Source: Zunongwangia sp. HGR-M22
Lineage (GTDB): Bacteria; Bacteroidota; Bacteroidia; Flavobacteriales; Flavobacteriaceae
Direction of reading: 5' to 3'
Assembly (NCBI RefSeq): GCF_027594425.1
Contig: NZ_CP115159.1
Coordinates: forward strand, 3,185,001 to 3,249,000
Length of the DNA: 64,000 nt
The notes under the pieces were generated by a model that worked only from the letters and a program-made list of their open reading frames with translations, had not been told where the DNA came from and did no database searches. The position numbers were made by a program, and so were the translations under genes. Positions 45,723 through 53,750 of the stretch are shown here, piece by piece. Positions within the stretch are counted from its first letter, which is position 1. Each line of letters begins with the position of its first letter.

Positions 45723-46175
45723 TTAACTTTTATTTTTAGAATCTATTAAGATAGTTACGGGACCGTCGTTTAAAAGTTCTACCTGCATATCGGCACCAAA
45801 CTCACCTGTACCGACCTTTTTCCCCAGATGTCTTTCGAAAGTTTGGATAAATTCTGCGTAAAGCGGAATCGCAATATCTGGCTTTGCAGCTTTAATATAA
45901 CTTGGACGATTGCCTTTCTTAGTACTGGCGTGTAGCGTAAACTGACTTACAATAATTGCATCCCCACTAACATCTATTAGCGAATTATTCATCACTCCGG
46001 TTTCATCATTAAAAATTCGCATATTTACGATCTTACGACACAGCCATTCTATATCTTCAGAAGTATCTTCTGCTTCAATACCTATTAACATTAAAAGACC
46101 AAGTCCAATTTCCGCATTTAGTCTATTTTCTATTGTAACCGAAGCTTTTGTTACCCGTTGAAGTACTACTCTCAT
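45723..46175 (-). CDS. dtd: D-aminoacyl-tRNA deacylase
   Basis: A 150-residue protein of family-typical length beginning MRVVLQRVTKASVTI. SQFTLHA is the catalytic SQFTL motif and NDGPVTILID the GPVT motif of the DTD fold. It removes D-amino acids wrongly attached to tRNA. Its start overlaps the stop of rsgA by four bases (ATGA type), so the two are translationally coupled. Confidence 0.95.
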   Translation of the reverse strand: MRVVLQRVTKASVTIENRLNAEIGLGLLMLIGIEAEDTSEDIEWLCRKIVNMRIFNDETGVMNNSLIDVSGDAIIVSQFTLHASTKKGNRPSYIKAAKPDIAIPLYAEFIQTFERHLGKKVGTGEFGADMQVELLNDGPVTILIDSKNKS

Positions 46176-47119
46176 TTTTTGTATTGATCTATGCGATAAG
46201 GATCATCCTCCCCTTCAATAATTTGTAAATAACTTTTATATCGCGACCATGGAATTTCACCTTCCTCTAAAGCATCTTTCACCGCACATTTTGGCTCATT
46301 GAGATGTAGACAGTTATGAAATTTACAATCTTGTTTTAATTCAAAGAATTCTGGAAAATAATTGCCAAGCTCTTCTTTTTCAATATCTACAACTCCAAAT
46401 CCTTTTATTCCCGGCGTATCTATTATTCGAGCATCAAAACTCAAATCAAACATTTCAGCAAAAGTAGTAGTATGCTGTCCTTGTTTATGCTGTTCTGAAA
46501 TTTCTAAGGTTTTTAAATTTAAGGAAGGTTCTAAAGCATTGATCAACGTCGATTTACCGGTACCGCTATGTCCAGAAAACATCGAAGTTTTCCCTAACAT
46601 CATTTCTTTTACTTTATCGACATTTTTCCCTGCTTTTGCTGAAATACCAACACACTCATAACCAATCTCTCGATACATTTTTGCGAGGAATTTAATCTCT
46701 AAAAGTTCGTCTTCGTTATACGTATCGATCTTATTAAACAACAACACCGCTTTTACATGATAAGCTTCTGCAGTAACCAGAAAACGATCGATAAACGTGG
46801 TGAATGTTGGTGGATTGTTTAAAGTGACCATCAGAAAAACCTGATCGATATTTGCAGCGATAATATGTGTTTGCTTAGAAAGATTTACAGATCGCCTGAT
46901 AATATAATTATCGCGTTCACCAATGTTTTTAATAACCCCTTGAATTTCCTCTAAGTCTTTATCAATATCGATTTCTACCCTATCTCCTACTGCAACAGGA
47001 TTGGTACTTTTGATCCCTTTTATGCGGAATTTCCCTTTGATACGGCAGTTGTAAAACACACCATCATCTGCCTTTACCTGGTACCAACTTCCTGTAGATT
47101 TATAAACCGTTCCTTTCAT
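46172..47119 (-). CDS. rsgA: ribosome small subunit-dependent GTPase A
   Basis: A 315-residue circularly permuted GTPase. An OB-fold comes first, then G4 (LLFNKID), G1 (SGHSGTGKSTLINAL) and G3 (DTPGIKGFG), followed by the zinc-binding CKFHNCLHLNEPKC. It acts late in 30S subunit maturation. It is followed by dtd with a four-base overlap and is divergent from the 213-residue secreted protein gene, 61 bp away. Confidence 0.95.
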   Translation of the reverse strand: MKGTVYKSTGSWYQVKADDGVFYNCRIKGKFRIKGIKSTNPVAVGDRVEIDIDKDLEEIQGVIKNIGERDNYIIRRSVNLSKQTHIIAANIDQVFLMVTLNNPPTFTTFIDRFLVTAEAYHVKAVLLFNKIDTYNEDELLEIKFLAKMYREIGYECVGISAKAGKNVDKVKEMMLGKTSMFSGHSGTGKSTLINALEPSLNLKTLEISEQHKQGQHTTTFAEMFDLSFDARIIDTPGIKGFGVVDIEKEELGNYFPEFFELKQDCKFHNCLHLNEPKCAVKDALEEGEIPWSRYKSYLQIIEGEDDPYRIDQYKK

Positions 47120-47180
47120 TAAATAAATTTGCAGATTAACAAATTTTTAAGATATATTAGCGCCAATCAATTTTTAACAA

Positions 47181-47822
47181 ATGAACAAAATTACATTTAC
47201 ATTATTCATCATGCTTACTTCGATAGTAGGCCTAAGCGTTGAAGCTCAAACGAATCTTTTTGAGCATCCAGATTTCGAAACTATTGCTAAAGATCACAAA
47301 TCTATAGCAATTATTCCATTTTCAGCAAAGGTAAGTCTTCGTCCTAAACAAATGAAAGAAATTACTGCCGAACAATTGAAAGAAATGGAAATTAGCGAGG
47401 GGCAGTCCATCCAAACTGCAATGTACTCTTGGTTTTTGAAAAGAAAAAAACGTGGAAAACTTTTAATCGATGTTCAGGATCCAAACACGACTAATGCTAT
47501 TTTAAAGAAAAATGAAATAGATATGGAAATTACCACTCCCGAGGAACTTGCCAAATTATTAGAGGTAGATGCTGTAATAACTGGTAAATTCGAAACCGAC
47601 AAGCCCATGTCTGAGGGAGCATCTGTCGCTTTGGGACTGCTTGTTGGTTTCTGGGGAACGACTAATTCGGCTACAGTAAATATGAGTATAAATAATGCTG
47701 AAGATGGAACCTTACTTTGGAATTACAACAAACGTGTTGTTGGAAGCTTAGGAAGCTCTAACGACCAGCTTATTAATAAACTAATGAGAAAAGCATCCAG
47801 AAGATTAGCTTATACCAAGTAA
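47181..47822 (+). CDS. secreted protein of unknown function
   Basis: A 213-residue protein with a signal peptide (LTSIVGLSVEAQ). The middle (KSIAIIPFSAKVSLRP, QSIQTAMYSWFLKR, LAKLLEVDAVITGKFETDKP) resembles the alternating alpha/beta pattern of CsgG/TolB N-domain-like periplasmic proteins, with a small hydrophobic stretch GASVALGLLVGFWGTT. The family was not identified, and this resemblance is only structural inference. It is monocistronic with a terminator 24 bp after the stop. Confidence 0.75.
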   Translation: MNKITFTLFIMLTSIVGLSVEAQTNLFEHPDFETIAKDHKSIAIIPFSAKVSLRPKQMKEITAEQLKEMEISEGQSIQTAMYSWFLKRKKRGKLLIDVQDPNTTNAILKKNEIDMEITTPEELAKLLEVDAVITGKFETDKPMSEGASVALGLLVGFWGTTNSATVNMSINNAEDGTLLWNYNKRVVGSLGSSNDQLINKLMRKASRRLAYTK

Positions 47823-47845
47823 AACTAGATTAAACTTCAAGATGA

Positions 47846-47880
47846 AAGGCTGTTCAGGTATTCTGAACAGCCTTCTTTAT
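47846..47880 (+). terminator. intrinsic terminator
   Basis: Twelve-bp stem AAGGCTGTTCAG / CTGAACAGCCTT with a five-base loop, then CTTTATTT. It ends the secreted-protein transcript. Confidence 0.8.
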
Positions 47881-47932
47881 TTATGGAAAATCAAGAACTG
47901 TTATTTAACTATTCCAATCCAAAACTAGCTGC

Positions 47933-49015
47933 TTAACTATCCAAAATAGTTTGCTGGTGATTAATTGATTCCTGATGAACGGCTTTAAATAATTTTAAAA
48001 CAAACTCTTCACTTAAACCTACCTGCTCTCCTTCTAAAACCATTTTTCCTAAAATCTCATTCCATCGCTTAGTTTGAAGAATGGCTACGTTCTGTGATTT
48101 TTTCACATGACCTATATCTTCAGAAATTTTCATACGTTTTGCTAAAAGCTCGATCAATTGATTATCTGCGATATCGATTTTTGCTCTAAGGTTTTGTAAT
48201 TTATTTTGGTAATCCTCACTTTCAGAAATTTCTTTTCTTATAACAAGATCTTTCATGATCTGTACTAATGTAGCAGGAGTTATTTGCTGTTTAGCGTCAC
48301 TCCATGCATTATCTGGATCCCAATGAGTCTCAACCATTAATCCGTCGAAATTAAGATCTAGCGCAGTTTGGCAAAGATCAAAAATAATATCACGACGCCC
48401 TGCAATATGCGAAGGATCTAAAATTAAAGGCAAATCTGGAAATTTGTTTTGCAGTTCGATTGCAATTTGCCACTCTGGATTATTACGATATTTTGTTTTC
48501 TCGTAGCTGGAAAAACCTCTATGAATTACACCAAGATTTTTAATATCTGCAGTGTACATACGCTCTACTGCGCCTAACCATAACGCTAAATCTGGGTTTA
48601 CCGGATTTTTAATTAAAACAGGCTTATCTGTTCCTTTAAGTGCATCTGCGATTTCTTGGATCATAAAAGGAGAAACTGTTGTTCTGGCGCCAATCCAAAG
48701 AATATCGATATCATGTTTTAAAGCTAACTCTACGTGATGCGGATTTGCAACTTCTGTAGTGGTTAACATCCCGGTTTCTTCTTTGGCCTTTTGTAACCAT
48801 TTTAAACCTAAAGCACCAACACCTTCAAAGTTTCCTGGTCTTGTTCTTGGTTTCCAGATTCCGGCACGTAAAACTGTTGCATCGGTATCTTTTAACTGAT
48901 GAGCGATTTTTAACACCTGCTCTTCAGTCTCTGCACTACATGGCCCTGCGATTACCAACGGATGATCTAATCCGAATGCGTCTAACCAGTTTCTTAATTC
49001 TTTCTTGTTTTCCAT
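47933..49015 (-). CDS. bifunctional DAHP synthase / chorismate mutase
   Basis: A 360-residue fusion. Residues 1-265 are a DAHP synthase of the KdsA-like type (VIAGPCSAETEEQ, RAGIWKPRTRPGNFEG, LILDPSHIAGRRD); residues about 270-360 form a type II chorismate mutase (LRAKIDIADNQLIELLAKRMKISEDIGHVKK). It catalyses both the first step of the shikimate pathway and the branch step to prephenate, and the mutase often serves as the feedback-sensitive part. It is the fourth and last gene of the Phe/Tyr operon, 10 bp after tyrA. Confidence 0.94.
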   Translation of the reverse strand: MENKKELRNWLDAFGLDHPLVIAGPCSAETEEQVLKIAHQLKDTDATVLRAGIWKPRTRPGNFEGVGALGLKWLQKAKEETGMLTTTEVANPHHVELALKHDIDILWIGARTTVSPFMIQEIADALKGTDKPVLIKNPVNPDLALWLGAVERMYTADIKNLGVIHRGFSSYEKTKYRNNPEWQIAIELQNKFPDLPLILDPSHIAGRRDIIFDLCQTALDLNFDGLMVETHWDPDNAWSDAKQQITPATLVQIMKDLVIRKEISESEDYQNKLQNLRAKIDIADNQLIELLAKRMKISEDIGHVKKSQNVAILQTKRWNEILGKMVLEGEQVGLSEEFVLKLFKAVHQESINHQQTILDS

Positions 49016-49025
49016 GATAAAAAAT

Positions 49026-49874
49026 TTAGCTAATTCCGTTTAAAATTGATTTAATATGATTTGTACGTTCCATTTCATTGTACACCTCGCCAAATTCGTC
49101 GTTGGCGATTAAGTCTCTAAAAGAGCTTAAATTCTGAATATATTCATTTAAGGTTTCCAGCACGTTTTCTTTATTCTGCTGAAAAATGGGCGACCACATC
49201 GCCGGCGAACTTTTTGCCAGCCGAACAGTTGAAGCAAATCCACTTCCCGCCAAATCGAAAATATCACGCTCGTTTTTCTCTTTTTCGAGCACTGTTTTTC
49301 CCAGCATAAAAGAGCTGATATGCGATAAATGCGATACATAAGCAATATGGCGATCGTGAGACTCAGGATCCATATATCGAATACGCATGCCTATTCTTCT
49401 AAAGATTTCCATACCTCGCTCCTGAAGTTTAAAAGCTGTTTTCTCTACTTCACAAACGATATTGGTCTTTTCCTTATATAAATCTTTTATAGCCGCTGAA
49501 GGGCCAGAAAATTCGGTCCCGGCAATCGGGTGTGCCGATAAATAATTTCTACGTTTTGGATGATCTTTTACTGCTTCACATAATTTGAATTTTGTAGAAC
49601 CGGCATCGATTACCAAAGTATCATCACCGGCATGATCTAAAGCCTCAGATAAGACTTTAATACTAATATCTACAGGCACTGCCACAATCGCTACATAACT
49701 ATCGGCCAGATCTTCCATCTTACCTGCTTTATCGATAAATCCAATCTTTAAGGCTTCCTTTACATGCCCTTCGTTCTTATCGATACCAAAAATGGTACTT
49801 TCAGGGAAAGATTCTTTAATTGCCAAAGCAAACGAACCACCAATAAGGCCTACTCCTATTACACTTACTTTCAT
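49026..49874 (-). CDS. tyrA: prephenate dehydrogenase
   Basis: A 282-residue NAD(P)-dependent enzyme. MKVSVIGVGLIGGSFALAIK is the Rossmann motif; HPIAGTEFSGP holds the substrate-binding region with the catalytic His; RIRYMDPESHDRHIAYVSHLSHI is the second conserved block. It converts prephenate to 4-hydroxyphenylpyruvate for tyrosine. Its ATG overlaps the stop of the aminotransferase gene by four bases. Confidence 0.93.
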   Translation of the reverse strand: MKVSVIGVGLIGGSFALAIKESFPESTIFGIDKNEGHVKEALKIGFIDKAGKMEDLADSYVAIVAVPVDISIKVLSEALDHAGDDTLVIDAGSTKFKLCEAVKDHPKRRNYLSAHPIAGTEFSGPSAAIKDLYKEKTNIVCEVEKTAFKLQERGMEIFRRIGMRIRYMDPESHDRHIAYVSHLSHISSFMLGKTVLEKEKNERDIFDLAGSGFASTVRLAKSSPAMWSPIFQQNKENVLETLNEYIQNLSSFRDLIANDEFGEVYNEMERTNHIKSILNGIS

Positions 49875-51016
49875 CCTTTTATTCGTTTAATGGCTTCATC
49901 TACGTTTTTCTCGTCTGTACACAGTGAAAAACGAATGTAGCCCTCTCCCATATCTCCAAAAATAAATCCGGGAGCGGTAAAAATGCTGTGCTCATGTAAA
50001 AGACCATCTACAAACTCTTCAGAAGTTTTTCCTTCAGGCACTTTGCACCAAATAAACATCCCTGCCTGCTCTTTTCCCGGCGTACATTCTAAAGCTTCAG
50101 CTAATTCTAGAATTTTAGCCCTTCGGCTTTTATAAATAGCATTCATAGAATCAAACCAGTCCTTCTCTAATTTCAATGCTTCAGTAGCACCGGCCTGTAC
50201 AGGATAAAACATACCGCTATCCATATTGGTTTTCACTTTTAATACCGTATCGATATTTTTTGCGCTTCCGCTAAGCATCCCAACACGCCATCCTGCCATA
50301 TTAAAACTTTTGCTTAAACTATTCAGTTCCAATGTAACTTCTTTAGCTCCTTCAACCTTTAAAATACTTTTCGGGTTTTCATTCAGGATAAAACTATACG
50401 GATTATCATTTACAATAAGGATTTGATGCTTTTTTCCAAAAGCTACCAATTGCTCAAAAACTTCATCTGTAGCTGATGCTCCTGTTGGCATATGCGGATA
50501 ATTAACCCACATAATTTTCACTTTACTCAAATCCTGCTGTTCTAATTCGTCAAAATTCGGCAACCAGTTTCCTTCTTCATTTAGATCATAAAAAACCGCC
50601 TTTGCACCAACCAATTTTGAAACCGAAGTATAGGTAGGATATCCTGGATTAGGAATTAAAACCTCATCTCCTTCATTTAAATAAGCCATAGAAATATGCA
50701 AAATCCCTTCCTTACTTCCCATTAATGGAATCACCTCAGACTCTGCATCTAATGATACCTGATAATACTTACGATAGAACCCGGCAATCGCATTCCTAAA
50801 ATCAGCAGTTCCTTTATAAGGCTGATATTGATGCGCACCATTTTGAGTTAATCCTTCATTTAAGGCGGCAATCACCTGTGGCGGTGGCGGTAAATCTGGA
50901 CTACCAATTCCTAAATTGATAATGGGTTTACCTGCGGCCTGCAAGGCACGAACTTCTCTTAATTTTGAAGAGAAATAGTACTCTTTTACATGTTCTAACC
51001 TATTGGCTGGTATCAT
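49871..51016 (-). CDS. class I/II aminotransferase of the Phe/Tyr operon
   Basis: A 381-residue PLP enzyme. NPGYPTYTS, NYPHMPTGA, and the lysine motif NSLSKSFNMAGWRVG that forms the Schiff base identify fold type I aminotransferases. By context it should convert phenylpyruvate and hydroxyphenylpyruvate to Phe and Tyr; an aspartate or prephenate aminotransferase is the alternative. It lies 2 bp after pheA and overlaps tyrA. Confidence 0.88.
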   Translation of the reverse strand: MIPANRLEHVKEYYFSSKLREVRALQAAGKPIINLGIGSPDLPPPPQVIAALNEGLTQNGAHQYQPYKGTADFRNAIAGFYRKYYQVSLDAESEVIPLMGSKEGILHISMAYLNEGDEVLIPNPGYPTYTSVSKLVGAKAVFYDLNEEGNWLPNFDELEQQDLSKVKIMWVNYPHMPTGASATDEVFEQLVAFGKKHQILIVNDNPYSFILNENPKSILKVEGAKEVTLELNSLSKSFNMAGWRVGMLSGSAKNIDTVLKVKTNMDSGMFYPVQAGATEALKLEKDWFDSMNAIYKSRRAKILELAEALECTPGKEQAGMFIWCKVPEGKTSEEFVDGLLHEHSIFTAPGFIFGDMGEGYIRFSLCTDEKNVDEAIKRIKG

Positions 51017-51018
51017 TA

Positions 51019-51843
51019 TTAAACGTTGTTTTTATATGTTCCAAAAATTCTTAATTGCTCGGTCATCATTCCCAAAACTTCCATAGCTTTAGAAAATCGC
51101 TCGTAATCACCGAAAGTGATATCTATAAAAAAGCTGTATTTCCAGGGAGTTTCAATAATTGGCATACTTTGGATCTTGGTCATGTTAAGATCAAAATCAC
51201 GCATAATATTTAATACTGAAACTAAACTCCCGGTACGGCTTTCTAACTCAAACTTCAAAGAAGCTTTATCTATCTTCTCTCCGTTAGGCTCTTTTTTAGT
51301 TTTACTGATAATTAAAAATCGAGTAGAATTACTCTTTTTTGTATGAATATCTGAAGCCAAAATATCCAGTCCAAAAATTGAAGCCGCTGCAGTGCTGGCA
51401 ACAGCCGCTACATGCTTTGATTGTTTTTCTGAAATTCTTCTGGCAACCTCCGCAGTATCTGTATCTTCTATTAATTTAATATTGGGATATTTTTTGAAGA
51501 ATTCTTTACACTGCAATAAAGCCATTGGGTGAGAATATACTTTTTTAATCTGGTCGATCTGTTGCCCTTTTAAGGCCATCATATTCATTGCAATTGGGAT
51601 ATAATGTTCACCAACCACATGCAGATCATTTTCATCGATCAATGCATAATTAGGAAGAATCGATCCTGCTATAGAATTCTCGATCGCCATCACAATTTCC
51701 TGGGTTTCTCCGGCAACCAGACTTCTTACCAGTTCCTGAAAAGACATACATTCCAAAATCGCTACATCCTCACCATAATATTGCTGAGCAACCAAGTGAT
51801 GGAAAGATCCCTGAATTCCCTGTATTCCTATGACTTTATTCAT
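51019..51843 (-). CDS. pheA: prephenate dehydratase
   Basis: A 274-residue monofunctional enzyme. IQGIQGSFHHLVAQQYYG and ENSIAGSILPNYALI belong to the catalytic domain, followed by the TDTAEVARR and NSTRFLIISK motifs. The C-terminal ACT domain (LKFELESRTGSLVSVLNIM, near residue 195) should bind Phe for feedback control. It converts prephenate to phenylpyruvate. It is the first gene of the operon, and its ATG is only 15 bases after the terminator of a Phe/Tyr-codon attenuator, so transcription is probably set by charged tRNA-Phe and tRNA-Tyr. Confidence 0.94.
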   Translation of the reverse strand: MNKVIGIQGIQGSFHHLVAQQYYGEDVAILECMSFQELVRSLVAGETQEIVMAIENSIAGSILPNYALIDENDLHVVGEHYIPIAMNMMALKGQQIDQIKKVYSHPMALLQCKEFFKKYPNIKLIEDTDTAEVARRISEKQSKHVAAVASTAAASIFGLDILASDIHTKKSNSTRFLIISKTKKEPNGEKIDKASLKFELESRTGSLVSVLNIMRDFDLNMTKIQSMPIIETPWKYSFFIDITFGDYERFSKAMEVLGMMTEQLRIFGTYKNNV

Positions 51844-51857
51844 TCAAAATTTGATAT

Positions 51858-51891
51858 AAAAAAAAGTCCCGATTTTTAGATCGAGACTTTT
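51858..51891 (-). terminator. attenuator terminator before pheA
   Basis: On the minus strand AAAAGTCTCGAT pairs with ATCGGGACTTTT (one U-G pair) around a six-base loop and is followed by more T to give eight T in a row. Its left arm (TCTCGATCT, 51886-51878) can pair instead with AGATCGGGA at 51931-51923, which is the antiterminator alternative. Confidence 0.85.
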
Positions 51892-51922
51892 ATATAATAT
51901 TGTTTGCTTAATTACATACCAT

Positions 51923-51931
51923 TCCCGATCT
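51923..51931 (-). promoter_or_regulatory. antiterminator segment (region 2) of the pheA attenuator
   Basis: AGATCGGGA, directly after the leader stop codon, is complementary over all nine positions (one G-U) to the left arm of the terminator. A ribosome sitting at the leader stop codon would cover it and favour termination; a ribosome stalled at the Phe/Tyr codons leaves it free. Confidence 0.8.
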
Positions 51932-51991
51932 CTATTCCTTAAAAAAGAAATAAAAATAAAAGAATGCGTTCCAAGTAAATAAGTTGTTCAT
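51932..51991 (-). CDS. Phe/Tyr-rich leader peptide of the pheA operon
   Basis: A 19-codon ORF, ATG to TAG, reads MNNLFTWNAFFYFYFFFKE: seven Phe, two Tyr and one Trp, with the run FFYFYFFF near its end. It lies in the leader of the pheA-aminotransferase-tyrA-DAHP synthase operon, followed immediately by an antiterminator segment and a terminator. This is the layout of ribosome-mediated attenuation as in the E. coli pheA and pheST leaders, here with Tyr codons added, which fits an operon serving both amino acids. A TACTTTAG element (52018-52011) could be the -7 promoter sequence. No homologue is needed for the assignment; it rests on codon content and position. Confidence 0.85.
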   Translation of the reverse strand: MNNLFTWNAFFYFYFFFKE

Positions 51992-52238
51992 CTGTTCGTT
52001 ATTACGCTGACTAAAGTATAATTATATTTTAATATTAAAAACCATTTTTATATTTTTTTTGAGATAATCTTACTTTTTACGAATCTTTTTATATTTAAGT
52101 TTTTTCAGAAGAAATCTTGCAGCGAATACAATTTTAACCAGGGTGTTTTTAAATAATAAATATTAAAACCAAAAAATCAGTTTTAATAAAGTGTGCGTTA
52201 ATACTCTAAACCTGTTTTTACTGCGCCAATTTTATGCT

Positions 52239-52246
52239 TACTTTTG
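52239..52246 (+). promoter_or_regulatory. candidate gldA promoter (-7 element)
   Basis: TACTTTTG matches TAnnTTTG perfectly, 16 bases before the gldA ATG at 52263; TTTT at 52216-52219 lies 19 bases upstream at the -33 position. The stretch 51992-52238 between the attenuator and this element holds no ORF. Confidence 0.42.
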
Positions 52247-52262
52247 GCCTAAAGCTTCCAAC

Positions 52263-53183
52263 ATGTCGATTTCAGTAGAAAAAATATCAAAATTTTATGG
52301 GGATCAAAAAGCCCTTAACCAGGTTTCCTTTTCTATTGAAAAAGGTGAAATTGTTGGTTTTCTTGGTCCAAACGGTGCTGGTAAATCTACATTGATGAAA
52401 ATTTTAACCGGTTATTTACAAGCTTCAGAAGGAAAAGCAACTGTAAATGGATTTTCTGTAGAGCATCAGCTTCACGAGCTACAAAAAAGTATTGGCTACC
52501 TACCAGAACATAATCCTTTATATACTGAAATGTATGTTCGGGAATATTTGGGCTTTAATGCAAAAGTTTACGGAATCACAAAAGAACGTATAGAAGAGGT
52601 GATTAAATTAACCAATCTTACTCCCGAAGCTAATAAAAAAATCGATCAGCTTTCTAAAGGTTATCGCCAGCGAGTTGGTTTGGCGGCGGCTTTATTGCAC
52701 GATCCACAGGTTTTAATTTTGGATGAACCAACCACGGGACTGGATCCTAACCAGCTTGTAGAAATTCGTAGTCTGATAAAAAATATCGCCAAAAACAAAA
52801 CGATTTTTCTTTCTACTCATATTATGCAGGAAGTTGAAGCGCTTTGTGATCGCGTGATTATTATTAATCATGGCGAAATTATCGCCAACCAAAAACTAAC
52901 CGATCTTCGTAAAGGCCAGGAACAAATTATTGAAGTTGAATTTGATTATCGTATTGAAATAGTCGCGCTGCAAAAACTCCCGCATCTAAAACAAGTAAAA
53001 AACCCTGCTGGTTTTGTGTATGAGCTTACATTTACCACGTCTGAAGATATGCGCCCGGCGGTTTTTGATTTTGCCCATGATAATGGACTAAAAACACTTC
53101 AGCTTAATCAAAAAACTAAAAATCTGGAAAGTTTATTTACGGAGCTGACTTCTATCCCCCCAGCCCCCGAAAGCGGAGTTTAA
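52263..53183 (+). CDS. gldA: gliding motility ABC transporter ATP-binding protein GldA
   Basis: The ATG at 52263 (MSISVEKISKFYG) is chosen over an upstream frame start at 52191, since family members begin here and a promoter element lies just before it. The product has 306 residues. Walker A is GPNGAGKST, the signature LSKGYRQRVGLAAAL, Walker B VLILDEPTTGLD, switch His STHIM. Length and the C-terminal region (TTSEDMRPAVFDFAHDNGLKTLQLNQ) match GldA, which with GldF and GldG is needed for gliding in Flavobacterium johnsoniae; gldF/gldG are not adjacent here. The last 10 residues (SIPPAPESGV) come from a repeated sequence also found 500 bp downstream. Confidence 0.87.
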   Translation: MSISVEKISKFYGDQKALNQVSFSIEKGEIVGFLGPNGAGKSTLMKILTGYLQASEGKATVNGFSVEHQLHELQKSIGYLPEHNPLYTEMYVREYLGFNAKVYGITKERIEEVIKLTNLTPEANKKIDQLSKGYRQRVGLAAALLHDPQVLILDEPTTGLDPNQLVEIRSLIKNIAKNKTIFLSTHIMQEVEALCDRVIIINHGEIIANQKLTDLRKGQEQIIEVEFDYRIEIVALQKLPHLKQVKNPAGFVYELTFTTSEDMRPAVFDFAHDNGLKTLQLNQKTKNLESLFTELTSIPPAPESGV

Positions 53184-53191
53184 GAGCATAT
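53164..53191 (+). repeat. 28-bp direct repeat, copy 1 (forms the gldA 3' end)
   Basis: CCCCCGAAAGCGGAGTTTAAG with flanking AgCATAT, differing at one position from the copy at 53667-53694. It supplies the last codons and the stop of gldA. Confidence 0.85.
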
Positions 53192-53368
53192 CTTGTTTTC
53201 TTTTTAGTGCTTTCAGTTAAAACAAATACTCGAGAAAAAGATCAATTTAGATTTGAGAAATCCTTAGAAGATAATTGTGTTTGTGTTCAATTCATTCAGA
53301 ATTCAACATTAGAAATCAGGTTTTGATCCTTCTACTAACTACTTAATTCCAATTTCTATTACTCCTTT

Positions 53369-53530
53369 CTTTTTTCCATTGACGAAAAAAGAACCAAAAA
53401 AGTCTAGGCTTACGAACCTTGCTCTAAATTGTTCGTTCGGAAGCTAAATTTTAGGAACTCGCTACGCTCAAACACCTAAAATTTAAACGCTTCTTTCAAT
53501 TCCAATTTTACGAGCAATTTTCGATAGGCC
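53369..53530 (+). repeat. dispersed 162-bp repeat, copy A
   Basis: Begins CTTTTTTCCATTGACG and ends TTTTCGATAGGCC. It is highly similar to 62721-62884 and 63473-63634. Two inverted pairs recur in all copies: CTTTTTTC/GAAAAAAG at the start, and AAATTTTAGG/CCTAAAATTT in the middle. The remaining gene-free stretch 53184-53750 also holds the second 28-bp repeat, an 18-bp palindrome and the metX-thrA terminator. Confidence 0.88.
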
Positions 53531-53666
53531 AGGATTTCATTTAACATAAAAATCATCAGAATCAAACATTCAACATCTTGATTATTGATCCTATTTTCTT
53601 CAATTTATGTTCAGCATTAAAAATTTAACTTTTCTAACCTCGTCATTCGTACTTTTATTCTCCCGC

Positions 53667-53694
53667 CCCCCGAAAGCGGAGTTTAAGAACATAT
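53667..53694 (+). repeat. 28-bp direct repeat, copy 2
   Basis: CCCCCGAAAGCGGAGTTTAAG followed by AACATAT, nearly identical to copy 1 at 53164-53191. It is non-coding here. Confidence 0.85.
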
Positions 53695-53699
53695 TTGAT

Positions 53700-53740
53700 A
53701 AAATCACTAGTGATTTTTATAAAAGCCCCCTTCGGGGGTT
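53700..53740 (-). terminator. metX-thrA terminator plus 18-bp palindrome
   Basis: On the minus strand CCCCC-GAA-GGGGG followed by CTTTTATAAAAA (53740-53720) is a GC-rich terminator 11 bp after the gene. Next to it is the perfect palindrome AAAATCACTAGTGATTTT (53700-53717), which could act as a second stop in both directions. Confidence 0.78.
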
Positions 53741-53750
53741 TGGTGGAATT

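Noticed and set aside
53700-53717. 18-bp perfect palindrome as a possible operator or restriction-modification feature
   Set aside because: It lies directly behind the metX-thrA terminator in a convergent gap and is better explained as a second terminator element.
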